Below are positions 8,337 through 17,064 of a stretch of 53,246 nucleotides of DNA, one piece after another. The notes below the pieces were generated by a model. The model saw nothing but the letters and a program-made list of their open reading frames with translations. It was not told the DNA's origin and ran no database searches. Position 1 is the stretch's first letter. Each line of letters begins with the position of its first letter. This stretch comes from Gammaproteobacteria bacterium (lineage in GTDB: Bacteria > Pseudomonadota > Gammaproteobacteria > DSM-16500). Made by a program: the position numbers and the translations under genes. The DNA lies in assembly GCA_013286215.1 (NCBI GenBank), contig JABDGC010000008.1:1-53246 (forward strand), in the 5' to 3' direction.

Positions 8337-9020
8337 ATGAAAATAAGAAAGGTTCTATTTTCTTTATTTTCTCTTATTGCTTGCGTGACGGCGGCCAAGG
8401 CTGGCGGCTCTAAACCTCAACTGTATGCAGGCGTGCAAGGAGGCTATGCGGATACGAATTTTGCTCTCAGCACCATGGTGGCGACGCCGGCCAATGGCAG
8501 CGTGCAGCTTACCTCGGCCTCCATTAAAAACCATGTTTTTGCGGCGCGCGGTTATGCAGGTTATCAATTTAATGATTATTTGGCTGTTGAAGCGGGTTAT
8601 TTAAAGCCTCGAAATACCCGTTATACCGATATTAATGGCGGCTCAGTCCCAGACGGCGATATCAGCGAATATGCCGTCGATATCACGGGAAAGCTGTTTT
8701 TACCCATGGCGGCTTATATTCATCTGAGCCCCTATGTTAAATTGGGCGGCACCTATCTGGATGCGACCTCCCATGGCGGTATTACACGCAATGGCTCAAG
8801 TGACTTTGGCTACTCCTGGCATCCGCTTTTAGGCGCCGGAATTGGCTACGATATTATGGAAAATATAACCATGGATCTTTCATGGACGACGATCACCAAA
8901 AGAAATAGCCAAGTTCCCCGCATTGATTTGTTTTTCTTGGGCTTTACTTATCATTTTGCCTTGGAAGATCTTAAGAACGGCCCCCCCAATTATGGCGATG
9001 TTAATGGTACTGATCCCTAA
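8337..9020 (+). CDS. Outer-membrane beta-barrel protein
   Basis: The protein of about 227 residues begins with a signal peptide (MKIRKVLFSLFSLIA, cut probably after AAKAG). Alternating-strand sequence typical of small OmpW/opacity-type porins follows: YAGVQGGYADTNF, FAARGYAGYQFNDYLAVEAGY, YVKLGGTYLD, LLGAGIGYDI and, near the end, LFFLGFTYHFALE. The ATG at 8337 is chosen over an earlier in-frame ATG (8313) because GGAGGG lies 5-10 bp before it and the signal peptide begins there. It lies 3 bp before waaA and may share its transcript. Function beyond an outer-membrane barrel is unknown; similar proteins in Legionellales are immunodominant surface antigens. Confidence 0.85.
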   Translation: MKIRKVLFSLFSLIACVTAAKAGGSKPQLYAGVQGGYADTNFALSTMVATPANGSVQLTSASIKNHVFAARGYAGYQFNDYLAVEAGYLKPRNTRYTDINGGSVPDGDISEYAVDITGKLFLPMAAYIHLSPYVKLGGTYLDATSHGGITRNGSSDFGYSWHPLLGAGIGYDIMENITMDLSWTTITKRNSQVPRIDLFFLGFTYHFALEDLKNGPPNYGDVNGTDP

Positions 9021-9023
9021 GAA

Positions 9024-10337
9024 GTGAAAATGAAAATGACACAATTCCTGCGCTTTGCTTATAGCATCGCTTTTTATTTCCTTATCCCGTTTGTTTTACT
9101 GCGGCTCTTGTGGCGTTCGCGGCGCAATCCGGCTTACCGGCAGCGTATTAAAGAGCGCTTCGGGTTTTCTAAGCTTGCCTTTGAAAAGTCAATTTGGGTC
9201 CATGCCGTTTCCGTGGGTGAATCCCTGATCGCTGTTTCCGTGATTAAAAAACTGCGTTTGCGTTACCCCGCGCTACCGATTGTGGTGACGACCATGACGC
9301 CGACCGGTGCGGCGCGAATCCAGGCAGCTTTGGGAGACAGCGTGTCTCATGTTTATATCCCCTATGATTTGCCAATGGCGGTCAGGCGCTTTTTAAAGCA
9401 GATCCAGCCGGTCATCGCGATCATCCTAGAAACGGAACTCTGGCCTAATTTTTATGAAATTTGCCATCAACGCCGCATCCCCATCGTGATCGCCAATGGT
9501 CGCCTGTCGGAGCGCTCCGCTGCCGGCTACCAGCGCATTGCCTTGCTGACACGGGATATGCTGTCTAAGGTTTCCTTGTTAATGGCGCAGGGCAAGGCGG
9601 ACGCGGAGCGTTACATCGCCCTGGGAATGAATCCGACCCGCGTGATCGTTACCGGCAACATTAAATTTGACCTGGAGCTGCCCTCCGATTTGATTCCGCG
9701 CAGCGAGGTCCTGCGGATGCACTTGGGCAAGGACAGGCCGATCTGGATTGCCGCAAGCACCCACGCTGGCGAAGAAGAACTGGCTTTAAAAGCCCATGCT
9801 CAGATTCGCGAAAGCCAGCCTCAGGCTTTACTCATTCTGGTGCCACGTCACCCGGAGCGATTTACGCCGGTGGCAGAGCTAATCGCCCAGCAAGGCTTTC
9901 AGTTTGCCCGCCGTAGTCTCGGTGAGTCCTGTGGCCCGGAAACGGCGGTTTTTCTGGGGGATACCATGGGTGAAATGTTCCTCTTTTATGCCGCCGCGAA
10001 CGTGACCTTGGTCGGTGGCAGTTTTGCGCCGATCGGCGGACACAATCTGCTGGAGCCGGCCGCTTTGGCGAAACCGGTGATCAGCGGACCGCAGCTTTTC
10101 AATTTTACGGAGATTGCCGAGCTACTCACGAAAGCGGACGCTTTAGTGAAAGTGGAGGATGCTCCGTCTCTGGCTGCCGCGGTGCTCCGCTTCTTTATGG
10201 ATGCGGATTTGTGTAGGCAAAAGGGCGAAAATGCCCGCCAAGTTGTCGAGGCTAACCGAGGCGCTTTGGCAAAGCACATTGATTTAATTTCCGGCCTGAT
10301 CGGTTCTGTCGACACAGCACAGTCTGTGATTCTTTAA
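9024..10337 (+). CDS. waaA: 3-deoxy-D-manno-octulosonic acid (Kdo) transferase
   Basis: The inner-membrane GT30 glycosyltransferase adds Kdo to lipid IVA, starting the lipopolysaccharide core. An N-terminal membrane anchor (about residues 9-30) is followed by WVHAVSVGES with the catalytic Glu. ETELWPNF, IAASTHAGEEELAL, LVPRHPERF and the nucleotide-sugar site VGGSFAPIGGHNLLEPAA follow in order. Length (about 433-437) is normal. The frame opens with GTG at 9024; ATG codons at 9030 and 9036 are also possible and no ribosome site decides. Whether one or two Kdo residues are added cannot be read from sequence. Confidence 0.93.
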   Translation: MKMKMTQFLRFAYSIAFYFLIPFVLLRLLWRSRRNPAYRQRIKERFGFSKLAFEKSIWVHAVSVGESLIAVSVIKKLRLRYPALPIVVTTMTPTGAARIQAALGDSVSHVYIPYDLPMAVRRFLKQIQPVIAIILETELWPNFYEICHQRRIPIVIANGRLSERSAAGYQRIALLTRDMLSKVSLLMAQGKADAERYIALGMNPTRVIVTGNIKFDLELPSDLIPRSEVLRMHLGKDRPIWIAASTHAGEEELALKAHAQIRESQPQALLILVPRHPERFTPVAELIAQQGFQFARRSLGESCGPETAVFLGDTMGEMFLFYAAANVTLVGGSFAPIGGHNLLEPAALAKPVISGPQLFNFTEIAELLTKADALVKVEDAPSLAAAVLRFFMDADLCRQKGENARQVVEANRGALAKHIDLISGLIGSVDTAQSVIL

Positions 10338-10355
10338 CCCATTTGAGTTTTATTT

Positions 10356-11462
10356 ATGAATATAGCCCTTGCAGCGCTGGGGACAGCTTTGCCGCCTTAT
10401 AAACTTTCTCAGGAAGCAATTAGCGAGCTCATTTCCTCGGGCTTTCACCTGAGTCCTGCGGAAAAGCGTTTACTCAAGGCGATTTATCGTGCCTCAGGCA
10501 TCGACTATCGCTACAGTGTTCTCAGCGATTGGGCCAAGAGGCCCGGTGAGTTTGAATTTTTCCCCAATGAGCCGCAAGGCCTCTTTCCCACGACTTCGGC
10601 CCGGATGCGCGTTTATAAACAGCATGCCCTGCAACTCGCCCAGGCGGCCATCGAAAATTGCCTGGCGCAGCTGGAGGACTTCGATCGAGGTGAAATCAGC
10701 CATTTGATCACAGTTAGCTGCACCGGTATGTACGCGCCGGGAATTGACATTGAGCTGGTGCAACAGTTAAAGCTGAAAGCATCCACTAAAAGAACCACGA
10801 TTAATTTTATGGGCTGTTATGGCGCCTTTAATGGCCTGAAACTCGCTGATGCCATTTGCAGGGCGGAACCCACGGCTAAAGTCCTGGTGGTTTGTGTGGA
10901 GCTCTGCACGCTGCATTTTCAAAGGAAGATGGATCTCGATCATCTGGTGTCGAACGCCATTTTCGCCGATGGTGCGGCGGCGGCTTTAATTCAAGCGCAA
11001 CCGGCTGCGGGAACCCGCTGTTTTATCATTCAGGATTTCTATTGCGATATCCTGCCGCAAACCAGCCAGGAAATGGCCTGGGAAATCGCCGATTCGGGCT
11101 TCGACATTGTTTTAAGCGCTTATGTGCCGGAGGCGATTCACTCCGGGATCGCCGCCTTTACCGAGCGACTTTTGACTCATTCCCAATTAAAAATGAGCGA
11201 TCTGGATTTTTTCGCGATTCATCCCGGTGGCATCAAAATTCTGCAGGCTTGTGAAGCTGCTTTGGGCCTTTCGAAAGAGCAGAATAAACCGGCCTATCAA
11301 GTCCTGCGAAATCACGGAAATATGTCCTCAGCGACGATTTTATTTGTGCTGAAGGAACTGTGGGCTGACTTGAAGCAAGAAGATCACGGTAAAAACGTTT
11401 TTTGTTGCGCTTTTGGCCCAGGATTGACGCTAGAGTCAATGGTTTTGCAGACGCACCTTTAA
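10356..11462 (+). CDS. Type III polyketide synthase (chalcone-synthase-like)
   Basis: The 368-residue thiolase-fold enzyme has the Cys-His-Asn triad of type III polyketide synthases: Cys154 in NFMGCYGAFNGLK, His289 in FAIHPGGIKIL and Asn322 in HGNMSSATILF. GVD-type KASIII motifs are absent, and the FGPGLTLES end is typical of chalcone/stilbene-synthase relatives. Such enzymes load an acyl-CoA and extend it with malonyl-CoA to make alkylpyrones, alkylresorcinols or similar lipids. It lies 18 bp after waaA, so it is probably co-transcribed with an envelope gene, suggesting a lipid product; that is inference. No methyltransferase or oxidase partner follows. Confidence 0.85.
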   Translation: MNIALAALGTALPPYKLSQEAISELISSGFHLSPAEKRLLKAIYRASGIDYRYSVLSDWAKRPGEFEFFPNEPQGLFPTTSARMRVYKQHALQLAQAAIENCLAQLEDFDRGEISHLITVSCTGMYAPGIDIELVQQLKLKASTKRTTINFMGCYGAFNGLKLADAICRAEPTAKVLVVCVELCTLHFQRKMDLDHLVSNAIFADGAAAALIQAQPAAGTRCFIIQDFYCDILPQTSQEMAWEIADSGFDIVLSAYVPEAIHSGIAAFTERLLTHSQLKMSDLDFFAIHPGGIKILQACEAALGLSKEQNKPAYQVLRNHGNMSSATILFVLKELWADLKQEDHGKNVFCCAFGPGLTLESMVLQTHL

Positions 11463-11502
11463 CACGGGGTATTTTTACCTCTATAACCCCCACTGCAAAT
11501 CG

Positions 11503-11576
11503 CGCGCCCGGAGAGATTCGAACTCCCGACACCCTGGTTCGAAGCCAGGTACTCTATCCAACTGAGCTACGGGCGC
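11503..11576 (-). tRNA. tRNA-Arg (TCG)
   Basis: Acceptor GCGCCCG pairs with CGGGCGC, and the anticodon loop CTTCGAA gives TCG. CCA is not encoded. It differs from the tRNA-Arg(ACG) at 16405 by two bases over about 75, one of them in the anticodon. The argH reading frame runs into it from its 5' side and stops inside it (11554). The two tRNA-Arg genes bound the arginine gene block. Confidence 0.93.
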
Positions 11577-13032
11577 TGTGTGGCATAAGCAGCATGGGAT
11601 TATAGGGTAAAGAATATTTTAAGTAAACGGACTTAAGCAGATCCTCCTTCTCACTGACCCAAGTATGATTAGCCCGCAGTTGCTGTTCACGCATGGTAAT
11701 TTCTTCATTTAATAATGGCGAAGAGATGCAAGCAGTAGCGGCATTATCGATCGAAATAATTTCGTATACATCTTCTGAGATAATCATGGAAAACTGCTGC
11801 ATTTCATGCAGTGATAAACGCTCGATTGAACATTGTTTGCTTATACTAAATGCAACCATTTTGCCGACAACTTCATGCGCTGCACGAAAACGCAGGCCTT
11901 TTTTTACTAAGTATTCGGCTAAAATAGTTGCATTGAGATAGCCATTATGAGCCGCTTGTCGCATGATGATATCATTCGTTTTTAAAGTGCTTACGAGCGG
12001 TGAATAGATGGATAAGGTTTGACGTAGGGTTTTTATTACATCAAACAGAGGTTCTTTATCCTCTTGCATATCTTTATTATATGCCAATGGCAATCCTTTT
12101 AGCATCGTTAAGACCGCGAGTAACGCACCATATACACGCCCTGTTTTACCCCTGCCTAATTCCACAACATCAGGATTTTTTTTCTGCGGCATAATGCTAC
12201 TGCCAGTACAATATCGCTCATCGAAACTGATAAAATTAAACTCTTGGCTTGACCATAAAATTAATTCTTCGCTCATTCTGGAGAGATGCATCATAATCAG
12301 TGCCGCTGCCGATATAAACTCCACAATAAAGTCACGATCACTTACGGCATCCAGTGTGTTCAAATAAATACCATCAAAACCAAGCGCATCTGCAACATGC
12401 TGTCGGTTAATGGGAAAACTTGTTCCGGTTAATGCAGCTGCTCCCAGCGGAGATTGATTGACACGTGTCCAGCTATTTTCTAATCGTTCTATATCACGCT
12501 GGAACATTGAAATGTAAGCTAACCAATGTTGAGCTAAATAAATTGGTTGTGCGCGTTGTAAATGGGTATACCCTGGTAAAATAGTCTGGACATGCTGTTT
12601 TGCCAAGGTTAAAAGTGTATCCTGCAGGCAAATTAATAGCTCTACAATACTAACGATTTGTTTACGTAAATATAAGTGCAAATCCAATGCTACCTGATCA
12701 TTACGACTTCGCGCCGTATGCAATTTACCAGCGACATCACCGACCTTTTCAGTAAGAATACGCTCTATATTCATATGGATATCTTCATCTTCAATGCTAA
12801 ACTGAAGCTGATTCTGAGATATTTTATTGGCAATATCGAGCAATCCCTGTTGTAACTGGTCGTTCTCCTCTGTTGTAATAATGCCACAATAACTTAACAT
12901 CATTGCATGAGCCATGCTGCCAAGTATGTCTTCATAGGCTAATTCAACATCAAAGTTAATTGAGGCGGTGTATGCTTCTACCTCAGAATTTGTTGGTGAT
13001 GTGTAACGCCCTCCCCATAGTTTTTTACTCAT
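11554..13032 (-). CDS. argH: Argininosuccinate lyase with read-through tail
   Basis: The enzyme splits argininosuccinate into arginine and fumarate. Family signatures are intact: LWGGRY at the start, [41 protein letters not shown] and the catalytic-loop signature [12 protein letters not shown]. The ATG at 13032 overlaps the argG stop by 8 bp and follows GAGGGA; an earlier open frame to 13149 is argG sequence in another frame. At 492 residues it is longer than the usual 455-465. The last 25 or so are encoded by the promoter and 5' half of the tRNA-Arg gene, so the native stop codon appears lost at a DNA junction. The enzyme core is probably functional. The DNA is visibly AT-richer than the flanks. 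Confidence 0.88.
   Translation of the reverse strand: MSKKLWGGRYTSPTNSEVEAYTASINFDVELAYEDILGSMAHAMMLSYCGIITTEENDQLQQGLLDIANKISQNQLQFSIEDEDIHMNIERILTEKVGDVAGKLHTARSRNDQVALDLHLYLRKQIVSIVELLICLQDTLLTLAKQHVQTILPGYTHLQRAQPIYLAQHWLAYISMFQRDIERLENSWTRVNQSPLGAAALTGTSFPINRQHVADALGFDGIYLNTLDAVSDRDFIVEFISAAALIMMHLSRMSEELILWSSQEFNFISFDERYCTGSSIMPQKKNPDVVELGRGKTGRVYGALLAVLTMLKGLPLAYNKDMQEDKEPLFDVIKTLRQTLSIYSPLVSTLKTNDIIMRQAAHNGYLNATILAEYLVKKGLRFRAAHEVVGKMVAFSISKQCSIERLSLHEMQQFSMIISEDVYEIISIDNAATACISSPLLNEEITMREQQLRANHTWVSEKEDLLKSVYLKYSLPYNPMLLMPHSARSSVG
11599..11627 (-). promoter_or_regulatory. Promoter of tRNA-Arg (TCG)
   Basis: On the minus strand TTTACT (11622-11627) and a perfect TATAAT (11599-11604) are separated by 17 bp; the -10 lies 22 bp before the tRNA. 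The promoter sits inside the extended argH frame, which argues that the last residues of that frame are not native argH sequence. Confidence 0.65.
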
Positions 13033-14246
13033 TGTTTCCCTCGCTTCGAAATATGTCTTTTTCAAGATTATAATAAGTTTGAGTCGGTAAACCCCATAAT
13101 TTGATAAAGCCAACGGCAGCATGATGGTCAAATTGATCATCCGCGGCATAGGTCGCTAATTTTTTCACATACAATGAATAAGGCGATGTCCTCCCAACAA
13201 CAATAGCATGGCCTTTATGCAATTTAATTCTGACTTTGCCGGTGACCCGTTGTTGCGTATCTTGGATGAAAGCATATAAAGAATCACGCAAGGGTGAAAA
13301 CCACAGACCCTCATAAATTAAATTTGCAAAGTATTGCTCTATGATTGGTTTGAAATGCGCAACTTCCCGCGCCAAGGTGATTGCCTCTAGTGCTTTATGC
13401 GCGGTAATTAATGTTATCGCTGCAGGTGCTTCATAAACTTCACGTGATTTTATCCCGATCAATCTGTTTTCAATATGATCAATGCGCCCGACCCCATGTA
13501 GTCCTGCAATTTTATTTAATTCAGTAATCAACTCAACCACTGATCGAGACTGATCATTTAGCGTGACTGGAATCCCCTTTTCAAATCCAATGGTAATTTC
13601 CACCGGTTTATCGGGTGTCTCATTTATATTTTTTGTTAGCGCATAGGCCGCTTCAGGTGGTTCAATCCAGGGATCCTCAAGCACTCCACACTCACAACTT
13701 CTCCCCCATAAATTTTGGTCAATACTAAATGGATTATTTAAATCAATCGGCAAAGGAATGTTGTGTTGAGTTGCATAGCGAATGGCTTCTTCGCGGGACA
13801 TGGGGTTTTCTCTTGCCGGCGCTACAATTTGTAAATGCGGCGCAAAAGTATTAATGGCCACGTCAAAACGTACTTGATCGTTTCCCTTGCCCGTGCACCC
13901 ATGCGCAACAGCAACGGCATGTTCTTTTTTAGCAATATCCACTAAAGTGCGCGCAATCAAGGGTCTTGATAAAGCGGATATTAATGGATATATCCCTTCA
14001 TAAAGTGTATTAGCCTGTATGGCGGGGATTAAAAAATCAGTCGCAAAATTATCCTGTAATGGCAATACATAGCATTTACTTGCGCCAATTTTTAATGCTT
14101 TTTCTTTGATAGGTTCAAGCGCTTTCCCTTCGCCGACGTCCATTGCTACAGCAATGACTTCATAACCATACTGATCTTGCAGCCATTTTATAGAACAGGA
14201 GGTATCCAACCCCCCCCGAGTACGCCAGAATAATTTTTTTAGACAT
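13025..14246 (-). pseudogene. argG: Argininosuccinate synthase, frameshifted at a G8 tract
   Basis: The enzyme joins citrulline and aspartate. From ATG 14246, after a GAGGAG ribosome site, the frame reads [12 protein letters not shown], the expected ATP-binding start, and then runs into eight consecutive G (C run at 14210-14217 on the plus strand). Seven G would continue into [16 protein letters not shown]; eight shift the frame. The rest of the gene is open to 13025 and carries normal motifs ([28 protein letters not shown]). It may be a true mutation, a slippage-prone on/off tract, or a sequencing error. The start overlaps argF by 8 bp and the end overlaps argH by 8 bp. Confidence 0.85.
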
Positions 14247-15474
14247 TTTTTATCTCCTCACTTTTTAATAAATATAAAAGTAGCGCTTTTTGGATATGTA
14301 GACGATTTTCACTTTGTTGATAAATAACGGAGCAAGGCTGATCCGGTAATGTTTCACTTACTTCTTTGCCGCGTTTCATTGGCAAGCAATGCATAAAAAT
14401 TGCTTTTGGCAATGCGTATTTCATTAACTCTGCATTGATTTGAAACCCATTAAAAAGAGGGTCGTGCGCTTCATTTTCAAAACCCATGCTTGTCCAGACA
14501 TCGGTGTAAACCGCATGTGCATTCAAAACCGCTTCCTTTGGCGAAGAAAATGCTTGTATTTTCCCTGAGTTCGCGTGAAGTTTCGCTTTGCTTTTTGCTA
14601 AAACGCCGTTGTCTGGCCCTCGGGTGTGGGGACAGCTATAATGGATATTGATTCCCAGCTGTGGCGCGAGTAATAACAAACTGTTAAGGATATTATTTCC
14701 ATCACCGATATAACTCAGTGTTAGTCCTTTGAGCGAACCAAATACTTCACGTAACGTCAAAATATCTGCAAAAATTTGACAAGGATGATGCAGAGCAGAT
14801 AGCCCATTGATAATGGGCACTTTTGCGGTGTGGCTCATTCTTTCAAAAACAATATCATCGTGCGTTCGAACCATGATGGCATGACAATAGCCACTCAACA
14901 CACCTGCTTGATCTTCTGGTGTCTCTGCTTTGCGCGTCGATTCAACGCTTTCAATGACATCCCCACCTAATTCTCGCATGGCGATCGCAAAACTAAAGCG
15001 CGTACGTAATGAAGGTTTATTAAATATTAATGCCAGATGCTGTCCGCCCAGTTCATTTGTAAATTGTTTTTCTGCGCGTTGTTTTTTTAGAGCTAATGCC
15101 TTACTTAGCAGTGCTTCAAGCTCGTGCGCGTTGAGTTCTTCGCCCGTGAAAATATGCTTAAGTTTTTTATCGTATTTAACCTGGCGGTCATTTTCCTGCA
15201 GTGATCCAATGTGAAAACCATTTTTTGCTTGATGTTTGATCGCGCCAACGATTGCTGTTGCAGAGCCTGGTGAGGTTGCATGGCAAATAGCATTGTCTAA
15301 TGCGTATCGTATACTTTTTACTACTGACATATTGACCTCCGCTATATCATGTAACGCAATAATAAGATCGCATGGTTCTGGTACTTCGGCAGGAGCATTT
15401 ACTGTTTTGAAACTATATTTATTCATCTTTAACTCAGCAGCGCATTCGCTTTGTATGAATAAATTAAAATCCAT
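14239..15474 (-). CDS. argF: Ornithine carbamoyltransferase with unusual N-terminal extension
   Basis: The enzyme makes citrulline from ornithine and carbamoyl phosphate. The catalytic part starts near residue 106 ([18 protein letters not shown]). It carries [10 protein letters not shown] (carbamoyl-phosphate site; STRT in most homologues is SLRT here), [18 protein letters not shown] and the C-terminal [13 protein letters not shown]. The first about 105 residues have no counterpart in ordinary OTCases and I do not recognise them; they include a [15 protein letters not shown] stretch. Possible starts are ATG 15474, ATG 15426, or an unseen start near the OTC domain; no ribosome site decides. 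It is the first gene of argF-argG-argH, divergent from argR. Confidence 0.82.
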   Translation of the reverse strand: MDFNLFIQSECAAELKMNKYSFKTVNAPAEVPEPCDLIIALHDIAEVNMSVVKSIRYALDNAICHATSPGSATAIVGAIKHQAKNGFHIGSLQENDRQVKYDKKLKHIFTGEELNAHELEALLSKALALKKQRAEKQFTNELGGQHLALIFNKPSLRTRFSFAIAMRELGGDVIESVESTRKAETPEDQAGVLSGYCHAIMVRTHDDIVFERMSHTAKVPIINGLSALHHPCQIFADILTLREVFGSLKGLTLSYIGDGNNILNSLLLLAPQLGINIHYSCPHTRGPDNGVLAKSKAKLHANSGKIQAFSSPKEAVLNAHAVYTDVWTSMGFENEAHDPLFNGFQINAELMKYALPKAIFMHCLPMKRGKEVSETLPDQPCSVIYQQSENRLHIQKALLLYLLKSEEIKNV

Positions 15475-15483
15475 ATAACTTAG

Positions 15484-15738
15484 TTTGGCCGCTTAAAAAC
15501 CTTGCAACAACAATACCCATCTAAAATCAAAGAGATACGCGGGGCGGGATTAATGCTAGGAATAGAGTTAACAGTAAATCCGACGGACGTTCTCATTCAT
15601 TGTCGAAATTCTGGACTATTAGTCAATATCACTGCTGAAAACGTACTCCGACTGCTGCCACCCTATGTTATTAATGAAGCCGATATCGATTTTGCTATTG
15701 ATGTTATTGCGGAGTCACTTAAAATAATTTCTTACTAA
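15484..15738 (+). pseudogene. argD: C-terminal fragment of acetylornithine aminotransferase
   Basis: About 80 residues match the C-terminal end of ArgD-type aminotransferases: IKEIRGAGLMLGIEL, LLVNITAENVLRLLPPYVI and IDFAIDVIAESL. The remaining 300-odd N-terminal residues, including the pyridoxal-phosphate lysine, are missing. The frame has no proper start: TTG at 15502 is the first possible, and a stop lies just before 15484. It abuts the 5' end of argF in the opposite direction, so a deletion or rearrangement has joined argF to the stump. It is in line with argR, 15 bp downstream. Confidence 0.85.
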
Positions 15739-15753
15739 ATTAAGGAATTAAGC

Positions 15754-16212
15754 ATGAGCAGAAAAACCCACAACAAAGCGGATTTTATTATTGCCGTACA
15801 AGAATTATTACAAAAAAAGTCGGTAGGAACACAAGAGGAAATTAAAGCAGCTTTACAAAAGCAAGGCTTTGTTGTTAATCAAGTGAAGGTTTCGCGCGTG
15901 CTACACAAAATAGGCGCTATCAAAATGAATGAAGGCGAAAAGGTGGTTTATCGGTTACCTGCCGAGCTTGTATCAATCACACCCAATGATTCACTAAAAC
16001 AGTTAATATTGAATATTAGCCATAATGAATCGCTGATTATTATTCAAACAGCTCCCGGATGTGCTCAATTTGTAGCCAGATTTTTAGACCAAGCAAAAGA
16101 GATAGGAGTTCTCGGAACAGTTGCGGGTGATGATACTCTTTTTATTGCCCCTGAAAATATCAAGCAAATTGAAAATGTTCATCGAAAAGTTTATAAGCTT
16201 CTTCTTGGCTGA
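15754..16212 (+). CDS. argR: Arginine repressor
   Basis: The 152-residue hexameric repressor binds arginine as corepressor and shuts arginine synthesis genes. The N-terminal winged helix (about 1-70; TQEEIKAALQKQGFVVNQVKVSRVLHK) uses the usual ArgR recognition helix. The C-terminal core has TAPGCAQFVARFLD and GTVAGDDTLFIAP with the Asp pair that contacts arginine. An AAGGA site lies 7 bp before the ATG. It follows the argD stump and points away from argF-argG-argH, the likely targets. I could not find a convincing ARG box near argF. Confidence 0.93.
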   Translation: MSRKTHNKADFIIAVQELLQKKSVGTQEEIKAALQKQGFVVNQVKVSRVLHKIGAIKMNEGEKVVYRLPAELVSITPNDSLKQLILNISHNESLIIIQTAPGCAQFVARFLDQAKEIGVLGTVAGDDTLFIAPENIKQIENVHRKVYKLLLG

Positions 16213-16347
16213 GGTTGATCTTGCGATATAGGTCAACTGTGGGCGAGAGGTAATAAACCGTCCGCGCAGGTCACGGAACCCAAATCTACAATAAATTAGC
16301 TAATATTTTTTCATTTCTAACAGTATAAGCCAAATATCAGCCCGAAT

Positions 16348-16400
16348 GCCCCCATACAAAGCATAGAGGAGGGGGAATTTGAATGAAACCGAATAGATGC
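16348..16400. repeat. Hairpin repeat, degenerate copy F
   Basis: CCCCC-ATACAAAGCAT-AGAGGAGGGGG is followed by AATTTGAATGAAACCGAATAGATGC, matching the outer end of copies B and E (GAGxxCCGAATATxTAC). It sits directly downstream of tRNA-Arg(ACG), at the edge of the arginine block. The rest of 16213-16347 holds nothing I can identify. Confidence 0.65.
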
Positions 16401-16404
16401 GAAA

Positions 16405-16481
16405 TGGCGCGCCCGGAGAGATTCGAACTCCCGACCCCCTGGTTCGTAGCCAGGTACTCTATCCAACTGAGCTACGGGCGC
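16405..16481 (-). tRNA. tRNA-Arg (ACG)
   Basis: Acceptor GCGCCCG/CGGGCGC, anticodon loop CTACGAA (ACG, read as inosine after TadA editing), CCA encoded. Its place next to tRNA-Ser and csrA is the ancestral arrangement in Legionellales, so this is probably the resident copy and the TCG gene at 11503 the secondary one. Confidence 0.96.
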
Positions 16482-16517
16482 AATGCTCTTTCTAAAACAA
16501 GCTCCGCTCCTTGGTTT

Positions 16518-16610
16518 TGGCGGAGAGAGAGGGATTTGAACCCTCGATGAAGTTTTTGACCTCATACTCCCTTAGCAGGGGAGCGCCTTCGACCACTCGG
16601 CCATCTCTCC
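16518..16610 (-). tRNA. tRNA-Ser (GCT)
   Basis: A class II tRNA with a long variable arm. Acceptor GGAGAGA pairs with TCTCTCC, discriminator G, anticodon loop CTGCTAA (GCT), CCA encoded. It lies between csrA and tRNA-Arg(ACG). Confidence 0.97.
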
Positions 16611-16650
16611 TTGAATAAGCAGTTAAATCTGGGTGGTGCTTCCTACAGAT

Positions 16651-16908
16651 CTACTCCGACTCATCGCTTGGTTTTTGCTTATCTTTGCCGTTTTCTTTCT
16701 TTTTAGAAACCTTTTCTTCTTTCTTCGGTGCTACGGTTGTATTCTTTTCTTGTTGAATACGTTGATAAATTTCTTCCCTATGCACGGAGACGGTTTTCGG
16801 AGCATTAATACCAATGCGAACCTGGTTACCTTTAATACCTAATACAGTGACGATAATGTCGTCCCCGATAATGAGTGTCTCGCCCACGCGTCTCGTTAAA
16901 ATTAGCAT
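16651..16908 (-). CDS. csrA: Carbon storage regulator CsrA with charged tail
   Basis: This RNA-binding global regulator binds GGA-containing loops in mRNA leaders; in Legionella and Coxiella it governs the switch between replicative and transmissive phases. The core (residues 1-55) is canonical: [31 protein letters not shown] and [12 protein letters not shown], with Leu4 and Arg44 (in VHREE) of the RNA-binding face. At 85 residues it is longer than the usual 61-70. The last 30 are a Lys/Glu-rich tail ([17 protein letters not shown]) of unknown use. A GGAGAGAG ribosome site precedes the ATG. The 156 bp up to lysC presumably holds its promoter. Confidence 0.95.
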   Translation of the reverse strand: MLILTRRVGETLIIGDDIIVTVLGIKGNQVRIGINAPKTVSVHREEIYQRIQQEKNTTVAPKKEEKVSKKKENGKDKQKPSDESE

Positions 16909-17064
16909 TTACTCTCTCCTTTTCTTTCTAACAACCTGAATTAATGTACTTACTTCGCTTCCCTTTCTTTTTTAGCAGGTGGCTTTTAACCCTAACCACT
17001 TTATGAAGTGTGCAATAGTAAACAATAAAGCGTCATAGTGCAAATACCTAAACGAAAATAGGCT

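Noticed and set aside
15411..15500. ARG boxes between argF and the argD stub
   Set aside because: A TATGAATAAATTAAA stretch has only a half match to the ArgR consensus and lies within the argF frame.
11463..16410. Integrase-driven island with exact att repeats
   Set aside because: No integrase gene is present and the two tRNA-Arg copies differ at two positions, so an exact attL/attR pair is not supported; only a tRNA-bounded acquired block is claimed.
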